This document shows, one piece after another, positions 14,752 to 23,898 of a stretch of DNA of 53,845 bases. This DNA is from a virus, in IMG/VR virus record IMGVR_UViG_3300033141_002656, positions 1-53,845 of that record. One strand, 5' to 3'. The notes under the pieces were generated by a model. The model worked only from the letters and a program-made list of their open reading frames with translations, did not search any database and was not told the DNA's origin. Numbering within the stretch: the first letter of the stretch is position 1; every line of letters starts with the position of its first letter. Both the position numbers and the translations under genes were made by a program.

Positions 14752-14871
14752 TCATTTTTTGTACGGGCAATCAGGGTATGTACAGTCTTTGGGCTTACAC
14801 TGCTTGGGTGTCTTTTTGCACTTGGGGCAGATCAAGTCCTCAACCTTTGTTCCCTTGGGTGGCAGTTTCAT
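14752..14871 (-). CDS. Tiny zinc-ribbon-like protein
   Basis: The product has 39 residues with six Cys (ICPKCKKTPKQCKPKDC, YPDCPYK); GGGGAG lies just before the ATG. The density of Cys pairs suggests zinc binding. It fills the gap between the permuted hydrolase and a tail-region gene. Function unknown. Confidence 0.6.
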   Translation of the reverse strand: MKLPPKGTKVEDLICPKCKKTPKQCKPKDCTYPDCPYKK

Positions 14872-14880
14872 GTTCTCCCC

Positions 14881-16056
14881 TTACGTGGTTTTTGTCCGAT
14901 ACATCATGAGGCTGGCTACCATTTTCCAGTCATGATCATCACCAATGGTCTGGCCCCTGAGCCTCATGAGCATGTTGTGGCCCATCCTGGAACTGTCATC
15001 TGTCATACAATCCTTACGGCCAGTACCCATGAGCAAACGCTCATACATGAAATTGAAAAGGACAACCTCAAGTGCAAACATGTTGAACTCTCCGGTACCA
15101 CCGGCATTGGGAGCAATGTTCTCGAATTGTTTGGTTGATGTGTTCCAGTCAGCATCCCAGTACCCGGCTGGCGTCTGGCCAAACTCATTAGGTGTGTTCT
15201 GCACCAAGACCCGGTCATTGTCTGCCACCGTGATGGCCCCATCCCCTGCAGCCGGGACGATAAGATATCCACCATACAGGTTGTAATTGGTGTTGGATCC
15301 TGCTGAGTATGCTGTGGTCTTGGGGACAATGCTGAACGTGGTGGCCATCACATCATCAGCCCCATCCTGGGACCACATGAGATCACCTTGCCTGATGTAA
15401 CTGATGTTGTTGATGGTGTTGAATGACAGCCTCAGATAGTGGACCTTGTCCCCGGTCACTGTCCCGGTGGCTGACTTTTCATCCTCATCATCACCAGTAT
15501 TGGGATAGCTGAAATGGGTGGCATCAATCTTGGTTACCACCACATCAGACTCATCATAGTCATCATCGGAACAATTCACGTCTATGATTGCCCCAGTCTC
15601 AAGCCCATGGGCAGCTGAGGTCTCAATGGTGGATACGTTTGAGGACCGTGCCACGTTGCTGATGTTCTTGGTTGACGCCACGTGCTCAAGTTCAATCCGG
15701 TTGCCACCACCACCCACAGCATGTGGATCATCTGGATCATCATCCCGCCCGGCAAAATAGGTGAACGTCCCTAAGTACCGTGGCGTGGTGTGGACAACGT
15801 CTCTTCCATCCGTATCACTAGGACATTCGCCACGGTTCTTGAGCCATTCAATCTGATCACTGAATGATGAAAAATATTCAGTGCCATTCCCAACTATCAG
15901 ATCACCATCAACTATCGCTGTGAGGACATCATCATTACTACCCCACTCAAGTCTCATGGGGTCAGGAATGATGTATTCCTCATTATTATCAAGCACTTTT
16001 ATGATAGACAGCTGAGATCCACTAACATTTTTGACTTGGCATAGATTCCAACTCAT
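14881..16056 (-). CDS. Putative virion protein, distal tail region
   Basis: A 391-residue acidic protein with long Asp-rich loops (DDDPDDPHAVGGGG, DDDYDESDV, DDEDEKS) and beta-rich segments. Near 165-190 it has a pattern (ETSAAHGLETGAIIDV) common in phage tail and appendage proteins. The C-terminal third resembles a globular assembly domain. The ATG at 16056 overlaps the upstream stop (ATGA) and follows AAGGAT; a TTG at 16077 is the alternative. Position suggests a tail fibre or appendage. Confidence 0.5.
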   Translation of the reverse strand: MSWNLCQVKNVSGSQLSIIKVLDNNEEYIIPDPMRLEWGSNDDVLTAIVDGDLIVGNGTEYFSSFSDQIEWLKNRGECPSDTDGRDVVHTTPRYLGTFTYFAGRDDDPDDPHAVGGGGNRIELEHVASTKNISNVARSSNVSTIETSAAHGLETGAIIDVNCSDDDYDESDVVVTKIDATHFSYPNTGDDEDEKSATGTVTGDKVHYLRLSFNTINNISYIRQGDLMWSQDGADDVMATTFSIVPKTTAYSAGSNTNYNLYGGYLIVPAAGDGAITVADNDRVLVQNTPNEFGQTPAGYWDADWNTSTKQFENIAPNAGGTGEFNMFALEVVLFNFMYERLLMGTGRKDCMTDDSSRMGHNMLMRLRGQTIGDDHDWKMVASLMMYRTKTT

Positions 16057-16589
16057 TCCTGTATCCTTGATATCCAAAGGGTCATGGCCATATCACTGGG
16101 ATTAGTGCCCTGATCCTTGTGTAAAATACGGATCCAATCACCTGCCTCAAAGAACAGATCAACCTCAAGCTCATAGCCGTAATTATTTGGGGTATCTCTG
16201 AGTTGATATGTCCAGATAAGATTGCCGGCAGCTGTACCGTTCTTGTAAAATTCAAAATCAGAATCAATACTTGGGTCACTGTTTGCCCAGGTTAATTCAT
16301 TCAGCTTTGTCTTGACCGGGAAAACAATTTTAGCATCAGGGGTCAATGAGCTGTATGTCAACCAGTCATTATTTCCAAGAGTACCATTGTGGACAAGCAC
16401 AATCCCCGCCCGAGGGAAACCCTCAGCATTTTGCTTGGCCTCAACAATGGCATCATGGACATTGTCCGAAGTGAAATCATCATCAGAAAAAGGAACACCG
16501 TTGGCCTCTGGACTATGATGCCAGTCCCAGGGCTGGGCCTGGGCAGGTAGTGTAAAAATCAAACATAGCAATAGTTTTTTAAACATCAT
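16053..16589 (-). CDS. Exported putative virion-cluster protein
   Basis: A 178-residue protein with a clear Sec signal (KKLLLCLIFTLPAQAQ, cleavage after AQA). The mature part is beta-rich and aromatic (WDWHHSPEANG, DWIRILHKDQG). It overlaps the next gene by 4 bases and belongs to the tail-gene operon. A signal peptide on such a gene is unusual. Function unknown; it may act in the periplasm or on the cell surface. Confidence 0.55.
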   Translation of the reverse strand: MMFKKLLLCLIFTLPAQAQPWDWHHSPEANGVPFSDDDFTSDNVHDAIVEAKQNAEGFPRAGIVLVHNGTLGNNDWLTYSSLTPDAKIVFPVKTKLNELTWANSDPSIDSDFEFYKNGTAAGNLIWTYQLRDTPNNYGYELEVDLFFEAGDWIRILHKDQGTNPSDMAMTLWISRIQE

Positions 16590-16954
16590 TTCAGTTCCTG
16601 TACAATGATCTCATTGCCAGCTGATCCGGCTATCACATACACGGCCACATCTCCGATAGGGATCACGGCTATCTGCCTCTTGAACACCGGGATGCCCCTA
16701 GTTGATCCGGTAACCGTCACCCCGGTTGGACCGTAATAGACAGTGTTTGAACTGTCATTGTACAGCAGGACACGCTGTCTGTCAGGGTCCCTGGCGCCAC
16801 CCACCTTGAGTTCAACCTGAGTCACTCCCACGGTGATCACAGTGGATGAATACCCACGGTCATTCACATCAGCCCGGTCTGCATTGTAAGATATCTGCCC
16901 CAGGGATCCCTGGGCAAACAGAGCCAGGACCACCAGCAACATTAGCTTTTTCAT
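16586..16954 (-). CDS. Exported small beta protein, paralogous to the end of the 17234-18109 product
   Basis: A 122-residue protein with a Sec signal (MKKLMLLVVLALFAQGSLG). Residues about 38-122 (VITVGVTQVELKVGGARDP...) align by eye with the last 85 residues of the 291-residue protein two genes upstream (AVVTVGTTAVQLDSGGALG...). Both end in a short EL(A/K) tail. So the same small beta domain occurs once exported and once in a cytoplasmic virion candidate. Function unknown. Confidence 0.55.
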   Translation of the reverse strand: MKKLMLLVVLALFAQGSLGQISYNADRADVNDRGYSSTVITVGVTQVELKVGGARDPDRQRVLLYNDSSNTVYYGPTGVTVTGSTRGIPVFKRQIAVIPIGDVAVYVIAGSAGNEIIVQELK

Positions 16955-17217
16955 TTTTTGGCCTTATCTCTTGTGGGTTTGCGTTTGGGCTTGGGTGGTG
17001 GTGGGGTGACAGGTGGGGCCGGTGGCTCGGCCCCTTTTTCCTTTTCCTCTTTGAGGGCTGACCCAATCCTCTGTTCCAGTTGGTCAACCCAGGCCAGAAC
17101 CTGGGCAGCTGCCATGACTTCTAACCCCCCCTTGTAAGTGACAACTGCCTTGTTGATCAAGGCGCACAATTGCTCAGCCCTACGGGCATCACTTGCTGTC
17201 ACCTGAATCAGAGCCAT
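16951..17217 (-). CDS. Small helical protein with Pro/Lys-rich tail
   Basis: An 88-residue protein. Residues 5-60 are helical (ASDARRAEQLCALINKAV), followed by PPAPPVTPPPPKPKRKPTR. The basic proline-rich tail is probably disordered. It is coupled to both neighbours by overlap or close spacing. No family recognised. Confidence 0.55.
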   Translation of the reverse strand: MALIQVTASDARRAEQLCALINKAVVTYKGGLEVMAAAQVLAWVDQLEQRIGSALKEEKEKGAEPPAPPVTPPPPKPKRKPTRDKAKK

Positions 17218-17233
17218 GGCAACCCCCTAATGG

Positions 17234-18109
17234 TTAGGCCAGTTCCATGAACATCACGGATTGGCCGGCTTGTTCCCCGATGGCATACACCGGGATATTC
17301 TCCCCAAACTCAATGGTATCTGAACCACCCCTTGGGATCAACAGGCCAGCCGTGGCCCCTGAGGTTGTGACCGTGGACTTGCCAACCCAGATGTCCTTGG
17401 CTGACTGATTCTGGATCCTGATATACCGCCGGCCACCCAGGGCCCCACCGGAATCCAGCTGGACAGCCGTGGTCCCAACGGTAACCACTGCATGGTCCAA
17501 GGAAATATTGGGACTGCTGTTGATCCACTGCCGGCGGTACAGATCACTGATACCATCGGCCCGATCATCGGCAGCCGAGAGGGCAGTGAGGGCTGCATCT
17601 GTTGCCCGGAAACCGATCTTGACCGGATCCCCTGCATCAGCTGCATCATCAGCCACGTTGCCCTGAACGTCAACTGTTGCAGTGAATCCAGTGACATCCA
17701 CCTCAAGGCCATTGGCCGATCGGGTCAGCCGGTCCCAGGCAGAGCCGTCCCAGCCCATGAGATAGCTGTTGGTATCCAGGGCATGGACATTGGCCGGATC
17801 CACATTGTCAGAATCCGGGTTGTCTGCCGTGGGCCTCTGGTTCTGGTCAGTCTCATCCGGGCTGGCACCACGGTCATGAACAATGAGGCCAACGGAATCC
17901 GGGGTGGGATTGGTTGACACATCATAGTCACCATCAAGGTCACACTCAGCCGTGATGTCATTGCCCACATTGACATCAAGAGCAAGAACCCCACCACCCA
18001 GATCCGTTGAGGTCAGAGCATGGGATCCAGTTCTCAGATATGCAGCAACACTGTCACCCTTTGCGGGTGTGGTTGAGTCATATACTAAACGTCCTTTTCC
18101 AATAGGCAT
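17234..18109 (-). CDS. Putative virion protein with C-terminal beta domain
   Basis: A 291-residue acidic protein rich in Asp, Asn and Thr. Its first 200 residues resemble repetitive phage surface proteins (SVGLIVHDRGASPDETDQNQ). The C-terminal 85 residues are paralogous to the exported protein at 16586-16954. No signal peptide. The tail cluster position suggests a fibre or decoration protein. Confidence 0.5.
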   Translation of the reverse strand: MPIGKGRLVYDSTTPAKGDSVAAYLRTGSHALTSTDLGGGVLALDVNVGNDITAECDLDGDYDVSTNPTPDSVGLIVHDRGASPDETDQNQRPTADNPDSDNVDPANVHALDTNSYLMGWDGSAWDRLTRSANGLEVDVTGFTATVDVQGNVADDAADAGDPVKIGFRATDAALTALSAADDRADGISDLYRRQWINSSPNISLDHAVVTVGTTAVQLDSGGALGGRRYIRIQNQSAKDIWVGKSTVTTSGATAGLLIPRGGSDTIEFGENIPVYAIGEQAGQSVMFMELA

Positions 18110-18187
18110 GGTATCCCCCTTGGTGTTGAAAACAGAACAAACCCATGGAGGGACATCGGACAGAGATGATTGGGCTTTAGGAATTGA

Positions 18188-18571
18188 TTATGACCAGGTG
18201 ACTATCCGTGCAGTATCGTTTGGCTTATCGGACTGAAAGTTCAATGTGATGGACGCCGCTGGGTCAATGAATGAGATATGGTGATCTGCCCCTCGGGGTA
18301 TTTCAATGTCCTTTGTGCCCGTTGCCGTCCCCCAGTTCAGCAACATGTTGCCATGCTCTTTTAACTGGATCAGATACCGCTTGGTTCCGGCAGGCAGGAC
18401 ATAGGTGTAATTGTTGTTAGCCGTTGGCATTGAGACCTCATCGACACTGGCAGCTGTCACAAGCAAATCAGAAAAGTCAATGTCAGCCGTGAAATTGCCG
18501 GCAACATTCAGGGGATCAGCATCGGGACACTGCTTGATGGCCGTGACTGGCAGATGGATCACATTACCCAT
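18188..18571 (-). CDS. Putative small virion protein
   Basis: A 127-residue beta-rich protein with several Asp/Asn turns (SMPTANNNYTYVLPAGTKRY, IEIPRGADHHISF). It lies between two tail-cluster genes. The composition resembles small attachment or decoration proteins; there is no decisive motif. Confidence 0.5.
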   Translation of the reverse strand: MGNVIHLPVTAIKQCPDADPLNVAGNFTADIDFSDLLVTAASVDEVSMPTANNNYTYVLPAGTKRYLIQLKEHGNMLLNWGTATGTKDIEIPRGADHHISFIDPAASITLNFQSDKPNDTARIVTWS

Positions 18572-18579
18572 TGCCTACC

Positions 18580-18795
18580 CTACCCCCCTTTTTTGCCCAG
18601 GGCGATGATGGTGAGAGTCCCCTGGGTGTTGCTGCCCTTGAGATATTTGACCAGACTGTACCGGTATCCCAGATATCCTAGGTTGAACATCTGGGTTTTC
18701 TCATTGCCAGTACTGCCATCCTCATCCATAACATGGGCCCCACAGTCCAGCTTGGCAAACGTGGCTGCATCCGGCCAGTTGCTTGCATACACCAC
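18580..18795 (-). CDS. 3' part of a virion protein separated from its 5' part by a TAA
   Basis: A 71-residue product if started at GTG 18795, which has GGTGAG five bases upstream. The frame is continuous with the gene at 18811-18963: only one TAA (18811-18813) and a few sense codons lie between. The joined sequence (..VWSGND*TNGELVVYASN..) reads like one jelly-roll type phage protein of about 125 residues. Reinitiation at GTG, stop-codon readthrough or a nonsense mutation are all possible. Confidence 0.55.
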   Translation of the reverse strand: MVYASNWPDAATFAKLDCGAHVMDEDGSTGNEKTQMFNLGYLGYRYSLVKYLKGSNTQGTLTIIALGKKGG

Positions 18796-18810
18796 AAGCT
18801 CACCATTAGT

Positions 18811-18963
18811 TTAATCATTACCAGACCACACAGCCTGGATGGACCCCACTACCATTTCCTTCCAGTCAATGATTTCCGTGGTGAAATCAGAACCCATCTC
18901 AGCCCCAGCCAGTGGGGTGATGTATGTACGGTGTACGTTCTGGGCTCTTTTGGGTACGGTCAT
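18811..18963 (-). CDS. 5' part of a virion protein ending at an in-frame TAA
   Basis: A 50-residue product (MTVPKRAQNVHRTYI..) with GGTGACCC before its ATG. It stops at TAA, after which the same frame continues open through 18580. The split falls inside a strand-like stretch, so the stop looks secondary. See the downstream half for alternatives. Confidence 0.55.
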   Translation of the reverse strand: MTVPKRAQNVHRTYITPLAGAEMGSDFTTEIIDWKEMVVGSIQAVWSGND

Positions 18964-18970
18964 GGGTCAC

Positions 18971-19954
18971 CTAGTCTATGGTCCAAGTGAGTGTGATTTC
19001 CTGATCTAAACCAACATTGGTTGTTGAATCTGGGATAGATCCAGCATTGACAGTGTTGAACATTTCAATGGTTCCTGCGCTGGTGACCTTGAACCTGCGG
19101 GTGTCTTCAGTGTTATTGACCGTACCTACATCGATCATGTCTTTGGTTGACGGAGGCCGGAAGTCGGTAGGGGCAGCGTTAACCCAGGTTAGCTTCCCAG
19201 CTCCACTCTTTGTCCCTAGCACGGTGCTAGTGTTTGTGGCGAATACCACGTTACCAATACGATGGAATTCCCAGTTGACCGTGGGAGAACCAGAAAGGCC
19301 AGTAGTCGCAACGGCATTATTTTCTTCGCTGTGGTAAAAGTTCAAGGTTGCGTTTCCAGTCCCAAGGACGATCCCGGTAGTGAATGTTTTTGTCCCACCG
19401 ATACTTTCAGCCCCGGTATCATTGACCTTGGCGTCAAGCTGGCCTTGGATATCTGCAGACACACCATCAAGATGCTGGAACTCAGTATTGCTAACAGTGC
19501 CATCGGCAAAATTGGCAGCATCAAGATTGGTTCCTAACTTAATGTTGGTAACCGCCCCAGTGTCAATCTCAGATGATTGTACAGCATTGGGGGCAATCTC
19601 TGAGCTATCCACTGAATTGGCAGCAAGATCATCAGCCGTGATGCTGTTGTCTGTAATTACCCCGCCTGCCCCACCAGACACTGCCCCGGCTGTCTCAATC
19701 TTGTTGTCCTTGAGCGTAACACCGTCAACGGTAACGCCGGCCGCTGCCGTTAGTTCGTCAACCGTGTCGACCTGCAACTTGCCGTCATGCGTAACCTTGG
19801 CACTCGTCGTATCGGCCGACCCCCCTGTCGGGTAGGTTTTAAAAACAATGCCAAACCCCTCGTAAATACTTTTTACCTCGCTGTCGCGCCCAGTCTGGGC
19901 AAGGGCGTATGCAGCAACAGCAATGCAAGCTATAATAATAAAATATTTTTTCAT
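18971..19954 (-). CDS. Exported fibre-like protein with SxEI/NSxTADDLA repeats
   Basis: A 327-residue protein. The Sec signal (YFIIIACIAVAAYALAQ) is cut near ALA-Q. Residues about 90-170 contain short repeats (NSITADDLAANSVDSSEI, NAVQSSEIDTGAV, GTVSNTEFQHLDG) typical of tail-fibre shafts, and the C-terminal part is a beta-rich receptor-type domain. A fibre-like protein with a signal peptide is odd, since virions assemble in the cytoplasm. GGGGGA is five bases before the ATG. Confidence 0.6.
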   Translation of the reverse strand: MKKYFIIIACIAVAAYALAQTGRDSEVKSIYEGFGIVFKTYPTGGSADTTSAKVTHDGKLQVDTVDELTAAAGVTVDGVTLKDNKIETAGAVSGGAGGVITDNSITADDLAANSVDSSEIAPNAVQSSEIDTGAVTNIKLGTNLDAANFADGTVSNTEFQHLDGVSADIQGQLDAKVNDTGAESIGGTKTFTTGIVLGTGNATLNFYHSEENNAVATTGLSGSPTVNWEFHRIGNVVFATNTSTVLGTKSGAGKLTWVNAAPTDFRPPSTKDMIDVGTVNNTEDTRRFKVTSAGTIEMFNTVNAGSIPDSTTNVGLDQEITLTWTID

Positions 19955-19968
19955 TATATCCCCCAAAA

Positions 19969-20979
19969 TTAGTACAATCTATGGCACCCACCCCGCCCAA
20001 TTCTGGTGAACCCTGATGTGTTTTTTAAGCATATTTCCTCATCAGTCCCCACTGATGCACACGTTGAAATCTCAAGACCACCAGCACTCAGTATTACGGC
20101 ACAACTGGCATGATCGGTACCGTCGCCAGCAACACCACACATTGAGCACGCAGCTGAACCTAGCTGAGATGTATTTGCCGCTGACTGAGCACAACACAAA
20201 TAGTGGGCATAACTGGCAAGGGTAGTATCATCTAATATTATAGCCTCACTGCCGTTGGCTATTGACCCTGTTGAAATCAAAATAGATCTAACAACAAAAT
20301 TACCAACAGAAATATTGCCGCTGTCTATTACACTGTTTTCAAAATGGACACCCTCTATTGTGACGCCATTGTTCAGTAAGCGCTCAACAATAGAATTTGT
20401 CTTTGTTGTGTTTGCCCTTACCTCACCACCACTATCTGTGGTGAAATGACCACCCCCAGTGATGTTAACACCAGCTGCTGATGTCACCTGAATCCCTCGG
20501 GTGAAATCTGGGGCAGCTGTATCATTCTCATTCACAATAGTATCAAATTGTCCGATGTCCCCCATTACCTGGTCACTGGCATCCACATCACCAGTCACTG
20601 CCACAGTACCAGTTGCACCCAGGCCATCGGGAAAACTGGGGGCCCCAGCCCCACCAGAGTTTGAGTAATTGTCAGCCCTAAACTCATCACCGGCTGACAA
20701 TGACACATGGTCAGACCGGACAGACATGGTGAGCCCATCACCATGGCTCATGAATATTGCGCCGGTCCCGGTACCGCTATTAACATAGACATGTTTCCCA
20801 GACCCATTGGCCGTGATAGTCACATTGTCATCATAAGTAATGTTTTTGATGGTCATAGTGGTTAGGTCAAGGGCCTGCATGATGGTTTCCCACCTGGATG
20901 AATCCGAGGTCTGAGCTAGGGCAAAATACCCACCCACCAAAGCCGATACAATTACAAAAGCTAATAAATTCTTAAGCAT
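19969..20979 (-). CDS. Exported fibre-like protein with Cys-rich C-terminus
   Basis: A 336-residue protein with a Sec signal (LLAFVIVSALVGGYFALAQT). The middle is a Gly/Asn/Thr-rich beta stretch resembling a right-handed helix. The last 90 residues hold eight or nine Cys (YLCCAQSA, SAACSMCGVAG, HASCAVIL, ISTCASVG, EEICLKN), which would form disulfides outside the cytoplasm and so agree with export. The ATG overlaps the end of the upstream gene. Receptor binding or surface display is a guess from composition. Confidence 0.6.
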   Translation of the reverse strand: MLKNLLAFVIVSALVGGYFALAQTSDSSRWETIMQALDLTTMTIKNITYDDNVTITANGSGKHVYVNSGTGTGAIFMSHGDGLTMSVRSDHVSLSAGDEFRADNYSNSGGAGAPSFPDGLGATGTVAVTGDVDASDQVMGDIGQFDTIVNENDTAAPDFTRGIQVTSAAGVNITGGGHFTTDSGGEVRANTTKTNSIVERLLNNGVTIEGVHFENSVIDSGNISVGNFVVRSILISTGSIANGSEAIILDDTTLASYAHYLCCAQSAANTSQLGSAACSMCGVAGDGTDHASCAVILSAGGLEISTCASVGTDEEICLKNTSGFTRIGRGGCHRLY

Positions 20980-22732
20980 AGATTCTGGTTCTCCATCCTT
21001 GTGCAGCATTGATGTAAGTGAATGTCACACCCCTCATTGTACCATCACATGTGAAATTGCTGGCAGCCCCGTTGATGTTCTTGGCGTTCCGGTCAATGGT
21101 CAGGTTGTTGGATCCCCAGGATCCCGTGGCATCGATGAACTCAACCTCATCCCCCTGCACCGGATTGGGCGGCAGGGTGTGAGTCAGGATGCCTGCATTG
21201 GTATCACTGAGGACCTTGTCCCAGATCTTGGCTGTGTATGCCGTGGCTATCAAATCAGTTGACTGTGAGCGGTTCGGATCGACAGCCAGAGCCATTGCCC
21301 CGATGGCCAGATAGATCCGTATGGGGTTGGCAGATGATGGGCTCAGGCTTGAGATATCGCCTCTCAGTTGCCGGGCTGGTGCCGGGCCTATCTTGATATA
21401 GTCGCCAACGTTGTGGATCGGGACCCAGTCCACACCATCATACCGCTGAATGATCATGGTCAGCGGGACATCAGCCAGGTTGGTGTCAATCGGGCTGGCC
21501 GGCAGGTTGGGATCACTGGTGAATGTTCGGTCAAAATACTCAACCGGAATGATGCTGGGTGTGATCCCAGTGTTGAGCAACTTGACCGTCACAGTATCCG
21601 TGAGGTTCAAGGAACTGAAATCATAGGTGAGAACATCCCTGGTCTTTTGGGTAACAAACTGAGACCCATCCAGCTGGTATTCATTGGCGCCATCATCATA
21701 GAACGCCACCCACTGCTGATCCTTGACCGGGATGTTCTTGTTGTGGGTGATGGTTCCCGTGGCCCCACCGAACCCGGTCACCGTGTCTGTCTCGGTGTAT
21801 GCCACCGGACTCACTGCCACCGGGGCATTGTCCTGGCGTTTCTGTGGGGTAGTCCCAAAGACCGTGGTAGACCAGGCTGCAGTTGCCCGGCGGACAAAGC
21901 CCAGGTACATGTACCGTGCCAGGTTGGTTGCATCCGGGGCCGTGGTCAACAGAACCAAGTTGGCCTCTTGGATCCCATACAGGTCTCTGTCTGCATCGGT
22001 GGTGATGGGGTAATTCAGGGTATTATCATCTATGTACAGGTAATAGGTGGTGTCATTGGTGGGGGATGATTCCAGGTTGTCCAAGTCAATATCAAGGTCC
22101 CCAAAAAAGTCTGTCTCTGCCGTACCGGACCCATCATAGGTTGCCAGCTGGCGGTTCCGGTTGTCTATCATATGACCACCCTTGATGGTGGTCTCACCCG
22201 TGGCTGCCACATCCTGGATCTTGAATGATGAGTCACCACTGGCACCGGGAACCCAGCCAGTCCCAGGCTCATAGACCAGGGCCTGCCCATCCTCTGGGGG
22301 TGTGGATAGATTCACATCAATGTGATCATCCAGGAACGTGGGAGCACACACCACAACCAGGGCAATGTCCTGGGCTGAGCCGGTGTTGTTGGTTACCCGG
22401 ACCTGGGTGGTGGTTGAGCCAGGGGTCGCCACAATGGTGAAATCATCCAGATCTGGGGTCCCACCAGTGACAATCCTGGTGAGTTCCCCAGTGCCTGTGT
22501 TCCGATTGAACAGGATCACCCTGAGATCAGAAAAGGCGATTTTGAAATTGTGGTCAAAATCCACAGAGGCAGAATCAGCCAGGGCATCCTCAGTGAAAAA
22601 CCGTGAGTTGTCATCATCACTAAGCTTTGTCCAGGCCGTCCTGACCTTGGTGTGTAAGTTGGTACCCCCATCATGATTGAAATCAGGATGTTCCAACTCA
22701 GAACGGCCAACGGTGGTGGTGGTCTCAGCCAT
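20972..22732 (-). CDS. Large tail fibre / distal tail protein
   Basis: A 586-residue acidic protein without signal peptide. The N-terminal 170 residues look like a tail-attachment domain, the middle has fibre-like segments (DGQALVYEPGTGWVPG), and the C-terminal 130 residues end in a compact beta domain (TFTYINAAQGWRTRIYA). Composition and position next to hub and tape measure genes suggest a receptor-binding fibre. TAATG couples it to the upstream gene. Confidence 0.6.
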   Translation of the reverse strand: MAETTTTVGRSELEHPDFNHDGGTNLHTKVRTAWTKLSDDDNSRFFTEDALADSASVDFDHNFKIAFSDLRVILFNRNTGTGELTRIVTGGTPDLDDFTIVATPGSTTTQVRVTNNTGSAQDIALVVVCAPTFLDDHIDVNLSTPPEDGQALVYEPGTGWVPGASGDSSFKIQDVAATGETTIKGGHMIDNRNRQLATYDGSGTAETDFFGDLDIDLDNLESSPTNDTTYYLYIDDNTLNYPITTDADRDLYGIQEANLVLLTTAPDATNLARYMYLGFVRRATAAWSTTVFGTTPQKRQDNAPVAVSPVAYTETDTVTGFGGATGTITHNKNIPVKDQQWVAFYDDGANEYQLDGSQFVTQKTRDVLTYDFSSLNLTDTVTVKLLNTGITPSIIPVEYFDRTFTSDPNLPASPIDTNLADVPLTMIIQRYDGVDWVPIHNVGDYIKIGPAPARQLRGDISSLSPSSANPIRIYLAIGAMALAVDPNRSQSTDLIATAYTAKIWDKVLSDTNAGILTHTLPPNPVQGDEVEFIDATGSWGSNNLTIDRNAKNINGAASNFTCDGTMRGVTFTYINAAQGWRTRIYA

Positions 22733-23196
22733 TACCCTGCCCCCAGTCTGTGTTCAAAATTGGCAAACCGTTTCTCATACTCATCCATCAACTCGGTCTT
22801 GGTTTGCCCGTCCTTGTATACGGTAACCTTGTACCCGTTGGCTAACAGGAACTGCAGGCCAATCACCTTGCCCGGGGATTTATAAGACCCCTTGGGAAAT
22901 ATCGGCAAGGGGGCAGCTGCCCTCCACCTTGCCATGGCATACATATGCCCATCACATTCAAACAGAGGTTTGATCCCATACCCATCATGATGGGCCTCTC
23001 CCTCAATGACAGCCCGAGCCAGACCGGTCTTGTTGACCACTGCAGCCATGTCATCAAGTCGGTCACCTGCCCCATCCCAGATCCCATACCTGACCTTGCC
23101 GTCAAGAAAATCAAACCGCCACCTCAGCCGATACCAGGGCAGGACCCCGTATATCTTAGGCAGCATCTGCTTTTTCTGTTCGGCTGTCAGAAACAC
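22732..23196 (-). CDS. Hypothetical tail-region protein
   Basis: A 154-residue basic/aromatic protein (WYRLRWRFDFLDGKVRYGIW). I prefer GTG 23196 because GGGG lies six bases upstream; TTG 23208 is the alternative. No domain recognised. It sits between a fibre gene and a virion protein gene. Confidence 0.5.
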   Translation of the reverse strand: MFLTAEQKKQMLPKIYGVLPWYRLRWRFDFLDGKVRYGIWDGAGDRLDDMAAVVNKTGLARAVIEGEAHHDGYGIKPLFECDGHMYAMARWRAAAPLPIFPKGSYKSPGKVIGLQFLLANGYKVTVYKDGQTKTELMDEYEKRFANFEHRLGAG

Positions 23197-23213
23197 AACA
23201 AACCCCAATGATA

Positions 23214-23888
23214 TCAGGCGGTGAAGCTATAGGCCAACACCCAGTCCCACTGAATGATCCCACCGTCTGGGGCAGAATCCTCAAGATAGAACCTCATGCC
23301 AATATGCATGTGATCGCCCAGGACGGTATCCCCGATTTTGCCAATCTTACCTGTCTCGGGGGTGGTTGCATCCACCTCTGAGCCAGCATTGTCATAGACC
23401 ATGGCATCAACGTGCAGATCAAAGGCACTGGCCAGGTCAATACCGTCTGTGTTGTTGTTGCCATAGATATTAACCTGGGCTCTGGACGGCAGGAACGCTG
23501 AGGCCCCAAGGCCAGCCAAGTCAATCCCACCATGGTCAATCCTGAGACCCGAGGCATTGCCGTCCGAGTTATTGGCCGTTGCCTCATTGTCAGCATTGCC
23601 CTTGGCAATCAAGGTGGCATAGTCATTGGCAGCTGAATCAGCACCACCATATGACTGGCTGTACACGGCGATGTGGGTCTTGCATTCCGTGATCTCATCA
23701 ACCGTTGCATCATGCCATGCATACAGATCCTGCCAGCCGGTATTGGCTGCCTGGGATATGATGGGGCAGTACTGAGAGTTGATGCACTGACCGAGATCAA
23801 GGCCCGTCCCACCCCCAGCAAGACTGTCTGCAACAGCCCCAAGGGCATCTGTCTTAAGTCCTTTTGATACTGTCACGTCAACAGCCAT
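23214..23888 (-). CDS. Putative tail-tip or adhesin-like virion protein
   Basis: A 224-residue protein with Gly/Asp/Asn-rich turns and a few Cys (GQCINSQYCPII). The C-terminal half (ASAFDLHVDAMVYDN, HMHIGMRFYLEDS) looks like a beta-sandwich. AAGGGG is seven bases before the ATG at 23888. Position downstream of the hub-like gene suggests a tail-tip component. Confidence 0.5.
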   Translation of the reverse strand: MAVDVTVSKGLKTDALGAVADSLAGGGTGLDLGQCINSQYCPIISQAANTGWQDLYAWHDATVDEITECKTHIAVYSQSYGGADSAANDYATLIAKGNADNEATANNSDGNASGLRIDHGGIDLAGLGASAFLPSRAQVNIYGNNNTDGIDLASAFDLHVDAMVYDNAGSEVDATTPETGKIGKIGDTVLGDHMHIGMRFYLEDSAPDGGIIQWDWVLAYSFTA

Positions 23889-23898
23889 GATGAACCCC

